This document shows positions 1 to 7,898 of a stretch of DNA of 64,000 bases, piece by piece; position 1 is the stretch's first letter, and each line of letters opens with the position of its first letter. Where the stretch lies: positions 62,001 to 126,000 of the forward strand of contig NZ_ML701736.1 of the NCBI RefSeq assembly GCF_008087345.1, written 5' to 3'. This DNA comes from Nocardioides caldifontis. GTDB taxonomy: Bacteria; Actinomycetota; Actinomycetes; Propionibacteriales; Nocardioidaceae. The notes under the pieces are model-generated. The model saw nothing but the letters and a program-made list of their open reading frames with translations, did no database searches and was not told where the DNA came from. A program made the position numbers and the translations under genes.

Positions 1-473
1 TTCTCCCCAACGGATCTGCCCGTGAGGCGGTACTGCAGGCGTTGGAGGCCTCGCGGGTAGCGGTCCAGCCGCTCGCCGGCTCGCGGCTGCGGCGCTTCGG
101 TGACCTGGGCCTCGACGGGCTTCTCTCTTCCGCGGGAAGTGACCCTGCCCTGGCCCGTTTCGTCGAGGGCGAGCTCGGTCCTCTGCTCGCGTGGGACGCC
201 TCTCGAGTAGACGGGGAAAGAGCCACCGCCGAAAGACCACTCCTGCCCGTGCTCGACGCCCTCCTGCGCGCGAACGGTCGAGTGGCTCGCGCCGCGGCGG
301 AGCTCGGCGTGGACCGCCGTACGCTGGCGTCCCGGGTGCGGGTGCTCGAGGAGCTCCTTGACGCAGACCTCGAGTCCTACGACTGTCGGCTCCGGCTGGG
401 CGTCGCCCTCCGCTCCCTCCGGATGCTGGAGACGCACGACATGCCGCAGGGGGGCCAGCCGCCTACGACGTGA
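1..473 (+). CDS. PucR-family transcriptional regulator, C-terminal part
   Basis: The reading frame is open from the left edge of the window, so the start lies outside; about 157 residues are visible. The end carries the PucR C-terminal helix-turn-helix: an 'ANGRVARAAAELGVDRRTL' helix pair, then 'RVRVLEELL' and an 'RLGVALRSLRML' tail. The same layout ends the complete PucR protein at 4997-6610. PucR proteins are DNA-binding activators or repressors of catabolic genes and often sense the pathway substrate. The gene runs in the same direction as the ABC importer that follows after 150 bases containing several inverted repeats, so it is probably that importer's regulator. The family assignment is firm; the effector is unknown. 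Confidence 0.85.
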   Translation, partial: LPNGSAREAVLQALEASRVAVQPLAGSRLRRFGDLGLDGLLSSAGSDPALARFVEGELGPLLAWDASRVDGERATAERPLLPVLDALLRANGRVARAAAELGVDRRTLASRVRVLEELLDADLESYDCRLRLGVALRSLRMLETHDMPQGGQPPTT

Positions 474-492
474 CCGCGGTCACGAACGTGAC
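471..492. promoter_or_regulatory. Two overlapping palindromes at the end of the pucR gene
   Basis: TGACCGCGGTCA (471-482) is a perfect palindrome that includes the pucR stop codon. It overlaps GTCACG-AA-CGTGAC (479-492), a perfect inverted repeat. Dyads at this place, ahead of an importer operon, look like regulator binding sites. This is inferred from symmetry and position only. Confidence 0.35.
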
Positions 493-505
493 GCGGCGGG
501 CGGGC

Positions 506-548
506 ACCTGTCACACCTGGGTCATCTCGGGCAGGTCGAGTCACAGGT
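506..548. promoter_or_regulatory. Array of four ACCTG/CAGGT half-sites
   Basis: ACCTG occurs at 506-510 and 515-519, and its complement CAGGT at 532-536 and 544-548, giving two direct pairs facing each other. The array is about 80 bases upstream of the binding-protein gene start. It is a plausible operator for a dimeric or tetrameric regulator such as the adjacent PucR. No factor is known. Confidence 0.35.
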
Positions 549-550
549 AC

Positions 551-591
551 GGTTCCGGCGGAACCGACGACCGGCGCCCTTCGGAAGGGCG
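551..591 (+). other. Two consecutive small hairpins in the importer leader
   Basis: GGTTCC-GGC-GGAACC (551-565) and CGCCCTT-CGG-AAGGGCG (575-591) are perfect stems with 3-base loops. No T-run follows either, so they are not classical terminators. They may shape the 5' leader of the importer mRNA or weakly terminate the pucR transcript. Confidence 0.3.
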
Positions 592-625
592 AGACGCTGG
601 GGCGTCGCGCGGGAGAGGAGAGCTC

Positions 626-1750
626 GTGACGGGTGCACAAAGGCGAATGGTCAACCGGCGGTCCGTCCTCCTGGGAGGGCTGGCGGCAGCGGCCACCATG
701 GGGCTGGCGGCGTGCGGAGACGACACCAAGACGGCGGCCGCAGGGAAGAGCGCGAAGGCGACTGTGAAGCCGAAGCCCGACGGCGACCTCACCTGGTTCA
801 GCTGGGCCGACTATGTGGCACCCGAGGTCGTCGAGGGCTTCGAGAAGGAGTATGGCGTCAAGGTCACCTTTGACGCCTTCGACTCCGACGACACCATGCT
901 GCAGAAGCTCGCCGCGGGGCTGCCGTACGACCTGGTGACCACCAACAGCGCCTACATGTACCGTGCGATCCAAGGTGGGCTGCTCCTTCCTCTCGAGATC
1001 TCGGCCCTCAAGAACGGCGGCGAGATCCTCCCGTACTTCGAGAAGCCGGCCTACGACAACGGTGATCAGCTCCACTCCGTGCCCTACAGCGGTGGACCGA
1101 CCGGGATCGTGTACCGGACCGACCAGCTCACCGGGACCGAGTCGTGGGACGACCTCTGGGAGCTGGGCGAGGACGGCAAGGTGTTCGTCCTCGACTACGT
1201 GGAGGATGCGATCGGCGCGTCCTTGCTCCGGCTCGGCTACGACCTCAACTCCGCCGACGCGGCTGAGGTCGAGGAGGCCACCAACGAACTCGTCGCGCTG
1301 AAGCCGCGACTCGGCGGGATCTCGAACGACACGCGCAACAACATGAGCACCGGCAACGCCTATATCCACCAGGCATGGTCCACCGACGCATACGCGGTGA
1401 TGACCGACGGCAAGTACGCCGACAAGATCGCCTTTCAACAGACCACCGAGGACGGCGTGCCGTTCGGCATGGATCTGTTGTCGATCGGCGCGAACGCCAA
1501 GGCGCCGGGAACTGCGATGGCGATGATCGACTGGCTGCTCCGTCCGGAGAACCAGGAGAAGAACGTCACCTACATCGGTCAGCTCGCCGGCACCCGGACC
1601 GGTGACGAGGTCTACCGCGACGTCGTCAAGGACATCCCGAGCCTGCAGGTCCCCGAGAACTTCTACGAGACGGCTCAGTGGCGCGACTCGTTGGAGGGCG
1701 AGCGCCTCCAGCTCTGGACCCAGAGCTGGAACCGGTTCAAGGCTTCCTGA
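626..1750 (+). CDS. Pot-type ABC transporter substrate-binding lipoprotein
   Basis: A 374-residue extracytoplasmic binding protein of the spermidine/putrescine (PotD) class that delivers substrate to the permeases encoded next. The GTG at 626 is chosen because AGGAG lies 5 bases upstream; a later ATG at 647 has no such site. The N-terminus has a twin-arginine-like stretch (NRRSVLLGG) and a lipobox ending LAAC, so it is probably a Tat-exported lipoprotein. The mature part begins 'DLTWFSWADYVAPEVVEGF', typical of PotD-like proteins. It is followed after 11 bases by the permease gene, so the four transporter genes form one operon. The polyamine label is a family name only. The neighbouring tartrate genes make a dicarboxylate or an acylated polar compound equally possible. 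Confidence 0.85.
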   Translation: MTGAQRRMVNRRSVLLGGLAAAATMGLAACGDDTKTAAAGKSAKATVKPKPDGDLTWFSWADYVAPEVVEGFEKEYGVKVTFDAFDSDDTMLQKLAAGLPYDLVTTNSAYMYRAIQGGLLLPLEISALKNGGEILPYFEKPAYDNGDQLHSVPYSGGPTGIVYRTDQLTGTESWDDLWELGEDGKVFVLDYVEDAIGASLLRLGYDLNSADAAEVEEATNELVALKPRLGGISNDTRNNMSTGNAYIHQAWSTDAYAVMTDGKYADKIAFQQTTEDGVPFGMDLLSIGANAKAPGTAMAMIDWLLRPENQEKNVTYIGQLAGTRTGDEVYRDVVKDIPSLQVPENFYETAQWRDSLEGERLQLWTQSWNRFKAS

Positions 1751-1761
1751 CCGGTCTTGAC

Positions 1762-2625
1762 ATGACGAGGCGTGACGGGAGGGGACTCTGGGCCGCGATG
1801 CTGGCGCCGAGCTCCCTCGTGCTGCTCCTGCTCTTCCTGGCCCCCTTGGCCATGCTGGCGGCGTACTCGTTCGGCACCGTCGACGTCCTCGGCCGGCCTC
1901 AGCTGGGCTTCACCCTGGACAACTACGAGCAGGCGGTTCAGGGATACAACCTGGCGATCGTGGCCCGTACGGTCTGGTACGCCGCCGCGGCGACCGCGAT
2001 CTGTCTGGTGCTCGGCTACACGGTCGCGTACACCGCGGCTCGGTTCGCGGGCCGGTTCAGTGCGCTCCTGGTTGCGCTGGTAGTGGTTCCCTGGCTGGTC
2101 AGCTACGTGGTGCGCATCTACGCGTGGAAGCAGCTGCTCGGTGACGACGGCATCGTCAACAGCGCCATCGGGATGTTCGGGGTCACCCCGGTCAGCTGGA
2201 TCGGGACGCCGTACGCAGTGATCGGTGGTCTTGTCTACAGCTATCTACCGCTGATGATTCTCCCGCTCTACGCCTCGCTGAAGGACATGGACCCTTCGCT
2301 CATCGATGCCGGCAAGGACCTCTTCGGGACGCCACGCAAGACGTTCTGGTTCGTGACCCTGCCATCGACCCGCACCGGTGTGATCGGTGGTTGCATGCTC
2401 GTGTTCCTACCGGCACTAGGTGACTTCGCCACGGCTCAGTTCCTCGGCGGCGCCCAGACCACGATGGTGGGGAACATCGTTGCTGACCAGTTCGTGGCGT
2501 CAGGTCAGCAGACCTTCGGAGCCGCGCTGTCGATGGGTCTCGTGCTGCTGCTGGTCGTCACCGTCCTTCTGGGCTCACTGCTGAACCGGCGTCGCCGGGG
2601 TCGTCTGTCGGACGTGGTGGTGTGA
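1762..2625 (+). CDS. Pot-type ABC transporter permease (PotB-like)
   Basis: This 287-residue integral membrane protein has about six hydrophobic segments. It begins MTRRDGRGLWAAMLAPS and runs directly into the first transmembrane helix. A cytoplasmic EAA-like loop ('SLIDAGKDLFGTPRKTF', about residues 175-195) should contact the ATPase. The start is the ATG at 1762, 11 bases after the binding-protein stop. The longer upstream reading would overlap that gene without a ribosome site. It should pair with the second permease to form the channel of the Pot-type importer. Confidence 0.87.
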   Translation: MTRRDGRGLWAAMLAPSSLVLLLLFLAPLAMLAAYSFGTVDVLGRPQLGFTLDNYEQAVQGYNLAIVARTVWYAAAATAICLVLGYTVAYTAARFAGRFSALLVALVVVPWLVSYVVRIYAWKQLLGDDGIVNSAIGMFGVTPVSWIGTPYAVIGGLVYSYLPLMILPLYASLKDMDPSLIDAGKDLFGTPRKTFWFVTLPSTRTGVIGGCMLVFLPALGDFATAQFLGGAQTTMVGNIVADQFVASGQQTFGAALSMGLVLLLVVTVLLGSLLNRRRRGRLSDVVV

Positions 2626-3461
2626 TGGGCACGCGTCGTGCGGCATTCGATCGCCCGCGGACCCTCTGGGGTGTCACCGCGCTGGTGTTGGCCCTGCTCT
2701 ACCTGCCCCTGGGTGTGGTCTTCCTCTACTCGTTCAACAGCAGCAGCTCGTTGGTGCAGTTCGACGGGTTCAGCTTCCAGTGGTACCGGGCCGTGCTCGA
2801 CAACGGTCAGATGCTCGACTCCCTGAGGGTCAGCGTCGAGGTCGCGGTCGTGACCACGGTCGTCTCCGTGGTGCTCGGGACGCTGCTGTCCTTCGGCGTC
2901 GTGCGGGGGATGGCGGCGCTGGGGCGGCCTGTGCAGGCGTCGGTGCTCCTGAGGGTGGTCACGCCCGAGACTGCTACCGGGGTCGCACTGCTGCTGATGT
3001 TCACGCAGCTGGGGGTGACGCTCTCCCGCGTCACACTGGTCCTTGCCCACGTCTCGCTGTGCATCGCCTTCGTCGCCGTGGTGATCACGAGCCGGTTGTC
3101 CCAGCTCAACCATGAGGTCGAGGAAGCCGCGATGGACCTGGGGGCGACCCGACTGCAGTCCGTGTGGCTGGTCGCGATCCCTGCCCTCCGACCGGCCATC
3201 GTCAGTTCAGCCCTGCTGTCCTTCGTGCTCAGCTTCGACAACTTCATCACCTCGTTCTTCACGTCCGGCATCGGAGTTCCGCCCCTGCCGGTGCGCATCT
3301 ACTCGATGATCCGCTACGGCGTCTCCCCGGAGGTCAATGCCATCGGTGCCTGCATGTTGGTGATCACGGTGCTCGTGATCGTCCTCGCGATGCTCGTGGC
3401 CCGGCTCGGCGGGCGCAGGCGCACGCCCGATTTCCGTCAGGAGGACGCGACCATTGTCTGA
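2625..3461 (+). CDS. Pot-type ABC transporter permease (PotC-like)
   Basis: This is the second permease of the importer, about 278 residues with roughly six membrane helices. Its EAA loop reads 'EVEEAAMDLGATRLQSVW'. The ATG at 2625 overlaps the previous stop by one base (TGATG). A GTG at 2622 would add one residue and give a GTGA overlap, and the sequence does not decide between them. Translational coupling to the first permease is expected. The charged C-terminal tail overlaps the start of the ATPase gene by 8 bases. Confidence 0.87.
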   Translation: MGTRRAAFDRPRTLWGVTALVLALLYLPLGVVFLYSFNSSSSLVQFDGFSFQWYRAVLDNGQMLDSLRVSVEVAVVTTVVSVVLGTLLSFGVVRGMAALGRPVQASVLLRVVTPETATGVALLLMFTQLGVTLSRVTLVLAHVSLCIAFVAVVITSRLSQLNHEVEEAAMDLGATRLQSVWLVAIPALRPAIVSSALLSFVLSFDNFITSFFTSGIGVPPLPVRIYSMIRYGVSPEVNAIGACMLVITVLVIVLAMLVARLGGRRRTPDFRQEDATIV

Positions 3462-4536
3462 GTCGCCCACCGTCCAGCTCGTCGACGTCTCCAAGCGGTA
3501 CGGCGACGCTGCTGCGGTTGACCACGTCGACCTCGACATCGCCACCGGGGAGTTCTTCTCGCTGCTGGGTCCCTCGGGGTGTGGCAAGACGACAACCCTG
3601 CGGATGCTTGCCGGGTTCATCGTCCCGGACGAAGGAGCTGTGCTCCTGGACGGCACGGACGTGACCGACGTGCCGCCGTACCGACGCGACGTGAACACCG
3701 TCTTCCAGAGCTACGCATTGTTCGACCACCTGACCGTCGCCGACAACATCGCCTTCGGGCTGAAGCGGCGCGGGGTGAAGAAGCAGGAGATCCGCCGAAG
3801 GGTCGGTGAGGGGCTGGAACTGGTCGACCTTCTGCCGCGAGCCGGGGCCAGGGTCAAGGAGCTTTCCGGCGGGCAGTGCCAGCGGGTCGCACTTGCGAGG
3901 GCGCTGGTCAACCGTCCGAAGGTGCTGCTCCTCGACGAGCCGCTCGGTGCACTGGACCTCAAGCTGCGCCGGCAGATGCAGAGTGAGCTCAAGCGCATCC
4001 AGCGGGAAGTAGGGATCACGTTCGTGTACGTGACCCACGACCAAGAGGAGGCGCTCACGATGTCCGACCGGATCGGCGTCATGAACCACGGCCGGTTAGA
4101 ACAGGTGGACGCCCCGGAACAGCTCTACGAGGCTCCGTCGACCGCTTTCGTGGCCGGGTTCATCGGCAACACCAACCTGCTCCGGGGTCGGCGCAGTGGC
4201 GACATGGTGATTCTGGAAGGAGGGACCAAGGTGCCTGTCGGAGCCCGGGTCGCCTCGGACGCCATCGACCGCGTGCTGGTCTCGGTGCGTCCCGAGAAGG
4301 TGCAGCTGGGCGCAGCTCCGGAGGCGGGCGACGTGGTGGCGTTCACCGGGCGGGTCACCGAAGCGGTCTATCTCGGAGCGTCCACCAGGTACAGCGTCCG
4401 TTGTGACGATGGCCTGCTCGTGACCTCCGACCAGCCGCATGCAGCCGGTGCTGAAGATCGTGCACATGTCGTGGGGGCACCGGTCACGGTGGGCTGGCGC
4501 CCACAGGACTCCGTGGTGCTCGCGGACTCCGACTGA
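3454..4536 (+). CDS. Pot-type ABC transporter ATPase (PotA-like)
   Basis: The ATPase that powers the upstream importer, 360 residues. It has a Walker A (GPSGCGKTT, residues 39-47), a Q-loop (VFQSYALF), the ABC signature LSGGQCQRVALARAL, a Walker B (VLLLDEPLGALD) and a switch His (VTHDQEEAL). A C-terminal TOBE-like region (about 240-355) follows, as in PotA/MalK-class ATPases. The start is a TTG at 3454 with AGGAGG nine bases upstream. It overlaps the permease gene by 8 bases, which fits coupled translation. The signature motif has Cys where Gln is usual (GGQCQR), probably without effect. Confidence 0.9.
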   Translation: MSESPTVQLVDVSKRYGDAAAVDHVDLDIATGEFFSLLGPSGCGKTTTLRMLAGFIVPDEGAVLLDGTDVTDVPPYRRDVNTVFQSYALFDHLTVADNIAFGLKRRGVKKQEIRRRVGEGLELVDLLPRAGARVKELSGGQCQRVALARALVNRPKVLLLDEPLGALDLKLRRQMQSELKRIQREVGITFVYVTHDQEEALTMSDRIGVMNHGRLEQVDAPEQLYEAPSTAFVAGFIGNTNLLRGRRSGDMVILEGGTKVPVGARVASDAIDRVLVSVRPEKVQLGAAPEAGDVVAFTGRVTEAVYLGASTRYSVRCDDGLLVTSDQPHAAGAEDRAHVVGAPVTVGWRPQDSVVLADSD

Positions 4537-4563
4537 TACCGAGAAGACAGGAAGGATTGCACT

Positions 4564-4977
4564 GTGGGCCTGCTGATTGGCATGGACAACCACGACATCG
4601 TCTGCGAGGACGTGCAGAGGATGTATGACTTCTACGTGGGCACTCTCGGCATGCAACCGGCATATCCGTTCGTGCCCGAAGACGAGTGGTTCGCCGCCTC
4701 TGCCGGTTCCACGACCTTGTACTTCTTCAAGGGCACTGGAGCTCATCCGCCGAGGTTCTCGCACGACACCGGGCAGAATCCGCCGGGCATCGAGTCGTTG
4801 AGCTTCCTCGTCGAGGACATCCATAAAGCGGTCGCCGCGCTCGACGGCAAGGTCGAGTGGGCCGCTCCTGCGGAGAAGTGGGAGCACCCCAACGGCGCCT
4901 GGTTCCACTACCGGTTCTTCTACGATCCTGAGGGGAACAAGATGGCGGTCAGCGAGGCACATCCGGTCCGCCCCTGA
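4564..4977 (+). CDS. VOC (glyoxalase/dioxygenase-fold) family protein
   Basis: A 137-residue single-module vicinal-oxygen-chelate protein. It has the first beta-alpha unit with a candidate metal His ('MDNHDIVCEDVQRMYDFYV'), a middle 'SLSFLVEDI' strand and a closing 'FYDPEGNKMAVSEA' segment carrying the usual Glu. Such proteins are glyoxalases, isomerases, dioxygenases or binding proteins, and substrate cannot be read from sequence. The GTG start at 4564 follows an AGGAAGGA ribosome site. It lies between the importer ATPase and the second PucR gene with short gaps on both sides, so it is probably part of the same transcription unit and works on the imported compound. Confidence 0.8.
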   Translation: MGLLIGMDNHDIVCEDVQRMYDFYVGTLGMQPAYPFVPEDEWFAASAGSTTLYFFKGTGAHPPRFSHDTGQNPPGIESLSFLVEDIHKAVAALDGKVEWAAPAEKWEHPNGAWFHYRFFYDPEGNKMAVSEAHPVRP

Positions 4978-4996
4978 GCATCCGGAGGAGACGGGC

Positions 4997-6610
4997 ATGG
5001 TCCTACCGGTCGGTCCGACCGAGCCGATGACCGTGCTGTCCGTGCTCGAGGACCCGGTGGTGCGCCGCGGAGGCCCCGAGGTCCTCGCCGGCGGGGACAA
5101 CCTCCTGCGACGGGTGCGTTGGGTGCACGTCTCGGACCAGCCCGACATCGCGGCGTACCTCCGCGGCGGGGAGGTGCTGCTGACCAGCGGGACCGGGCTA
5201 CCTCCCGGTGCCGAGGCGCTGCGCCGCTACGTCGCCAGCCTGGCGCAGGTAGGTGTCGCGGCGCTGGTGGTCCGAAACGAGGGATTCCGGACGTTGCCGG
5301 AGCCGATGGTTGCGGAAGCCGGCGCCCGGGGACTGCCCCTGGTTCGGCTGAACCACAGGATCGGTTTCGCAGAAGTGACCCGGGCGTTGCACGGCCGGCT
5401 CCTCGACGCCGAACTGTCGTTCCTCCGGCGCGCAGACCTATTGCGTAACGAGCTGATGAGCCTGTTGGTGTCCGAGGCGCCACTGATCGAGCTCGTCGAG
5501 GTCATCGCCAGGTCGCTGGACCGAGGGGTGATCGTGGAGGATGCGTCGGGCCGGGTGGTCGCATTGCGCTGGCCAGGACATGATGAGGACGCCCTCCTTG
5601 AGCTCTGGGAACGCCGCTCTGGGGGCTCCGCAGGCCAGGTGGTCGGAGGCTCGTCGGTGCACGCGGAACCCGGCATGTGCTGGAGCCCGCTCATGGCTCG
5701 TGGCGCACCATGGGGCAGGATCCTCGCCCTCGACTACGGACCGATGCCGACTGAGGACGCGGCCGGGCTCCTCGAGGTCGGAGCAGTGGTCCTCAACCTC
5801 GCTGTCACGCGGGAGCCAGGGAGCAAGGTCATCGCACAGGCGCACGACGAGCTGTTGGAGCAGCTGTTCGACGCCGACAGCACCTGCGAATCGCGAGTAC
5901 GCCGCCGCGCTGCGAGCCTTGGCGTCGCGCTGGCCGATGCGCCTCTGGTCGGCTTCGCGATCCGTCGCCGACGTGGCTCCGCGGCCGGCCTGCGCAGCCG
6001 CGTGGAGCAGCTCTTCCGCTCCACGAGTTCGCCTGCCTTGGTCGGAGTGCACGAGGAGCAGGTTCTCGGGCTGCTGCAGGTCGATGATGCCGAGCACCGG
6101 TTGCGTCACGTGGTGGCCGAGCTCGACGCGACCGACCCGGACAAGAGCTGGACCTCTCGACGCCCCGTCGTGGCCGGTGTCAGCACCCGGTTGCCGGTCG
6201 CGGCTGTCAGCCGGGCACTGCGCCAGGCTGTTGCGGCCGCTGAGCATGCCTCAGCCGGCTCCGGGGGCGTCGTGGTGCACCGCTACGGCGACCTCGGGTT
6301 GTTCCGTCTCCTCGCCCATCTGGGCGCTGAGGGACGGCTCGCGGGTTACGTCCGTGCCCAGCTCGGGCCGCTGCTGGACCACGACCGTGAAGGTCGCTCG
6401 CCACTGGTCGAGACCTTGCGCTCCTACCTCGAGCACAACGGTCGGGCCACCGAGACCGCGCAAGCGCTTTACATCGAGCGACGGACCGTCTACCACCGGC
6501 TGCGCGCCGTGGAAGAGCTGCTCGGGTGCGACCTGGGTGATCACGATGCCCGGCTCCAGGTCGGCGTCGCCCTGGCGGGGCTCGAGGTCCTCGAACGACA
6601 GACGACCTAG
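4997..6610 (+). CDS. PucR-family transcriptional regulator
   Basis: This 537-residue protein has the full PucR architecture. The N-terminal purine-catabolism-regulator-like domain (about 1-130) includes 'LRRVRWVHVSDQPDIAAYL' and 'GGEVLLTSGTGLP'. A central GGDEF-like/linker region follows (about 300-430). The C-terminal PucR helix-turn-helix (about 470-530) contains 'ATETAQALYIERRTVYHRL'. The ATG at 4997 has GGAGGA 8 bases upstream. Its stop codon shares the palindrome CTAG (6607-6610) with the stop of the reverse-strand dehydrogenase gene. With the partial PucR at the left edge, two PucR regulators flank one importer. The likely role is control of the importer and the tartrate genes. Confidence 0.88.
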   Translation: MVLPVGPTEPMTVLSVLEDPVVRRGGPEVLAGGDNLLRRVRWVHVSDQPDIAAYLRGGEVLLTSGTGLPPGAEALRRYVASLAQVGVAALVVRNEGFRTLPEPMVAEAGARGLPLVRLNHRIGFAEVTRALHGRLLDAELSFLRRADLLRNELMSLLVSEAPLIELVEVIARSLDRGVIVEDASGRVVALRWPGHDEDALLELWERRSGGSAGQVVGGSSVHAEPGMCWSPLMARGAPWGRILALDYGPMPTEDAAGLLEVGAVVLNLAVTREPGSKVIAQAHDELLEQLFDADSTCESRVRRRAASLGVALADAPLVGFAIRRRRGSAAGLRSRVEQLFRSTSSPALVGVHEEQVLGLLQVDDAEHRLRHVVAELDATDPDKSWTSRRPVVAGVSTRLPVAAVSRALRQAVAAAEHASAGSGGVVVHRYGDLGLFRLLAHLGAEGRLAGYVRAQLGPLLDHDREGRSPLVETLRSYLEHNGRATETAQALYIERRTVYHRLRAVEELLGCDLGDHDARLQVGVALAGLEVLERQTT

Positions 6611-7674
6611 GAGCGACCGTCCGCCAGGAGAGCCAGGATCGCGTCGCCGGCGGCCTCGGTGCCCGCACGGCCCCCGACGTCGACCGTGCGGGTGGCGGGA
6701 TCGAGCAGGGACATGGCGATGGCAGCCCGCACCCGGTCACCCCATTCCCGGTGCCCCAAGTGGTCCAGCATCAGTGCGGTGCTGGCAATCGAACCGACGG
6801 GATTCACCACCCCGGCTCCGCGGATGTCAGGCGCTGAGCCATGGATCGGCTCGAAGGTCGACGGGAATCGGCGGTCGGGATTGAGGCTGGCGCTGGGCGC
6901 CATACCCATGCCACCGATCAGAGCGGCACCAAGGTCGGTGAGAATGTCGGCGAACAGGTTGGACGCGACCACGACCTGGAACCGGCGCGGGTCACGGACC
7001 ATGAACATCGCCGCTGCGTCGACCAGCAGCTCCTCGGTCTCGACGTCGGGATAGTCCGCTGCGACGTCTGCGAACACCTCGTCCCACAGCGCGCCGGAGT
7101 ACTGGAGAGAGTTCGCCTTGCTGACGCTCGTCAGTCGCTTTCCTTCTGCTCGCGCCAGCTCGAAGGCCCAACGGATCACCCGTTCGGTGCCGAACCGCGA
7201 GAAGCTCGCTGTCTGCAGGGCCACCTCGCGGTCAGTGCCGGGGTAGAGCCGGTCACCGAGACCGGCGTACTCGCCTTCGGTGCCCTCGCGGACGAAGGTC
7301 ATGTCGATGTCGCCGACCCCCCACCGGGAGAGCTCGCTGCGCACACCGGGCAGCAGGCGGAGCGGACGCAGGTTGACGAACTGGTCGAATCCGAACCGGA
7401 GCCGAAGAAGCAGGTCCCGCAGCGTCACGTAGTCCTTGACCTTCGGTGAGCCCACGGCGCCGAAGAGGATCGCATCGTGGTCGCGGATCAGGTCCAACCC
7501 ATCCTGAGGCATCATTTCGCCGGTCGTCAGGTAGTGCTCCGTGCCCCACGGAAGCTCGGTGAACTCGAAGGAGACCGCGGGGTCCTGGGACGCCACCAAG
7601 TCGAGGACGCGACATGACTGCGCCACGACTTCTGGGCCGACGCCGTCGCCGGCGATCACTGCGATGCGGTGCAC
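6607..7674 (-). CDS. Tartrate/D-malate dehydrogenase-like beta-decarboxylating enzyme
   Basis: A 355-residue member of the isocitrate/isopropylmalate dehydrogenase family. It begins 'VHRIAVIAGDGVGPEVV' and carries the signature 'NLFADILTDLGAALIGG' and the end motif 'FEPIHGSAPDI'. The region 'LWGTEHYLTTGEMMPQDG' type (here PWGTEHYL) resembles the tartrate dehydrogenase/D-malate subgroup (TtuC) rather than LeuB. Family enzymes oxidise tartrate or D-malate with NAD+, metal-dependent. The GTG start at 7674 is chosen because AAGGAGG lies 4 bases upstream; the longer reading lacks support. The gene is convergent with pucR and divergent from the tartrate operon. A paralogue sits at 11855-12955. A LeuB role is less likely, given the context. 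Confidence 0.82.
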   Translation of the reverse strand: MHRIAVIAGDGVGPEVVAQSCRVLDLVASQDPAVSFEFTELPWGTEHYLTTGEMMPQDGLDLIRDHDAILFGAVGSPKVKDYVTLRDLLLRLRFGFDQFVNLRPLRLLPGVRSELSRWGVGDIDMTFVREGTEGEYAGLGDRLYPGTDREVALQTASFSRFGTERVIRWAFELARAEGKRLTSVSKANSLQYSGALWDEVFADVAADYPDVETEELLVDAAAMFMVRDPRRFQVVVASNLFADILTDLGAALIGGMGMAPSASLNPDRRFPSTFEPIHGSAPDIRGAGVVNPVGSIASTALMLDHLGHREWGDRVRAAIAMSLLDPATRTVDVGGRAGTEAAGDAILALLADGRS

Positions 7675-7775
7675 CCGTCCTCCTTCTGAACACGACAACC
7701 CGAGCCACTTTCGACGCCTGCGCCGACGTTACGCAGAGCCGCTCGTCCACGCCCGGTTGCCCGTGTGACGAATGC

Positions 7776-7830
7776 CCGGGACTCGTGTCCCGGTTGTGAC
7801 ATGGAGGCAGCCGCCTCGCATGGTTAGCCT
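7776..7830. promoter_or_regulatory. Dyads and probable -10 element in the divergent tartrate promoter region
   Basis: The 224-base gap between the reverse dehydrogenase and the SDR gene holds CCGGGAC-TCGT-GTCCCGG (7776-7793), a perfect dyad. GAGGC-AGCC-GCCTC (7804-7817) follows, then TAGCCT (7825-7830), a TAnnnT-type -10 element for the rightward operon. The second dyad falls just upstream of the -10, a position suited to repression or activation. The binding factor is probably one of the two PucR proteins, by inference. Confidence 0.4.
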
Positions 7831-7898
7831 CCCTGTGGCTGTTGTGAGCACATGCGACGACCTGGGTCGGGCGGCGAGGAGCGTGAGGGAGCGTGCGT

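Noticed and set aside
6607-7674. leuB (3-isopropylmalate dehydrogenase) for leucine biosynthesis
   Set aside because: Context is a tartrate locus with a paralogue beside it, no leu genes are present, and the sequence resembles the tartrate/D-malate subgroup.
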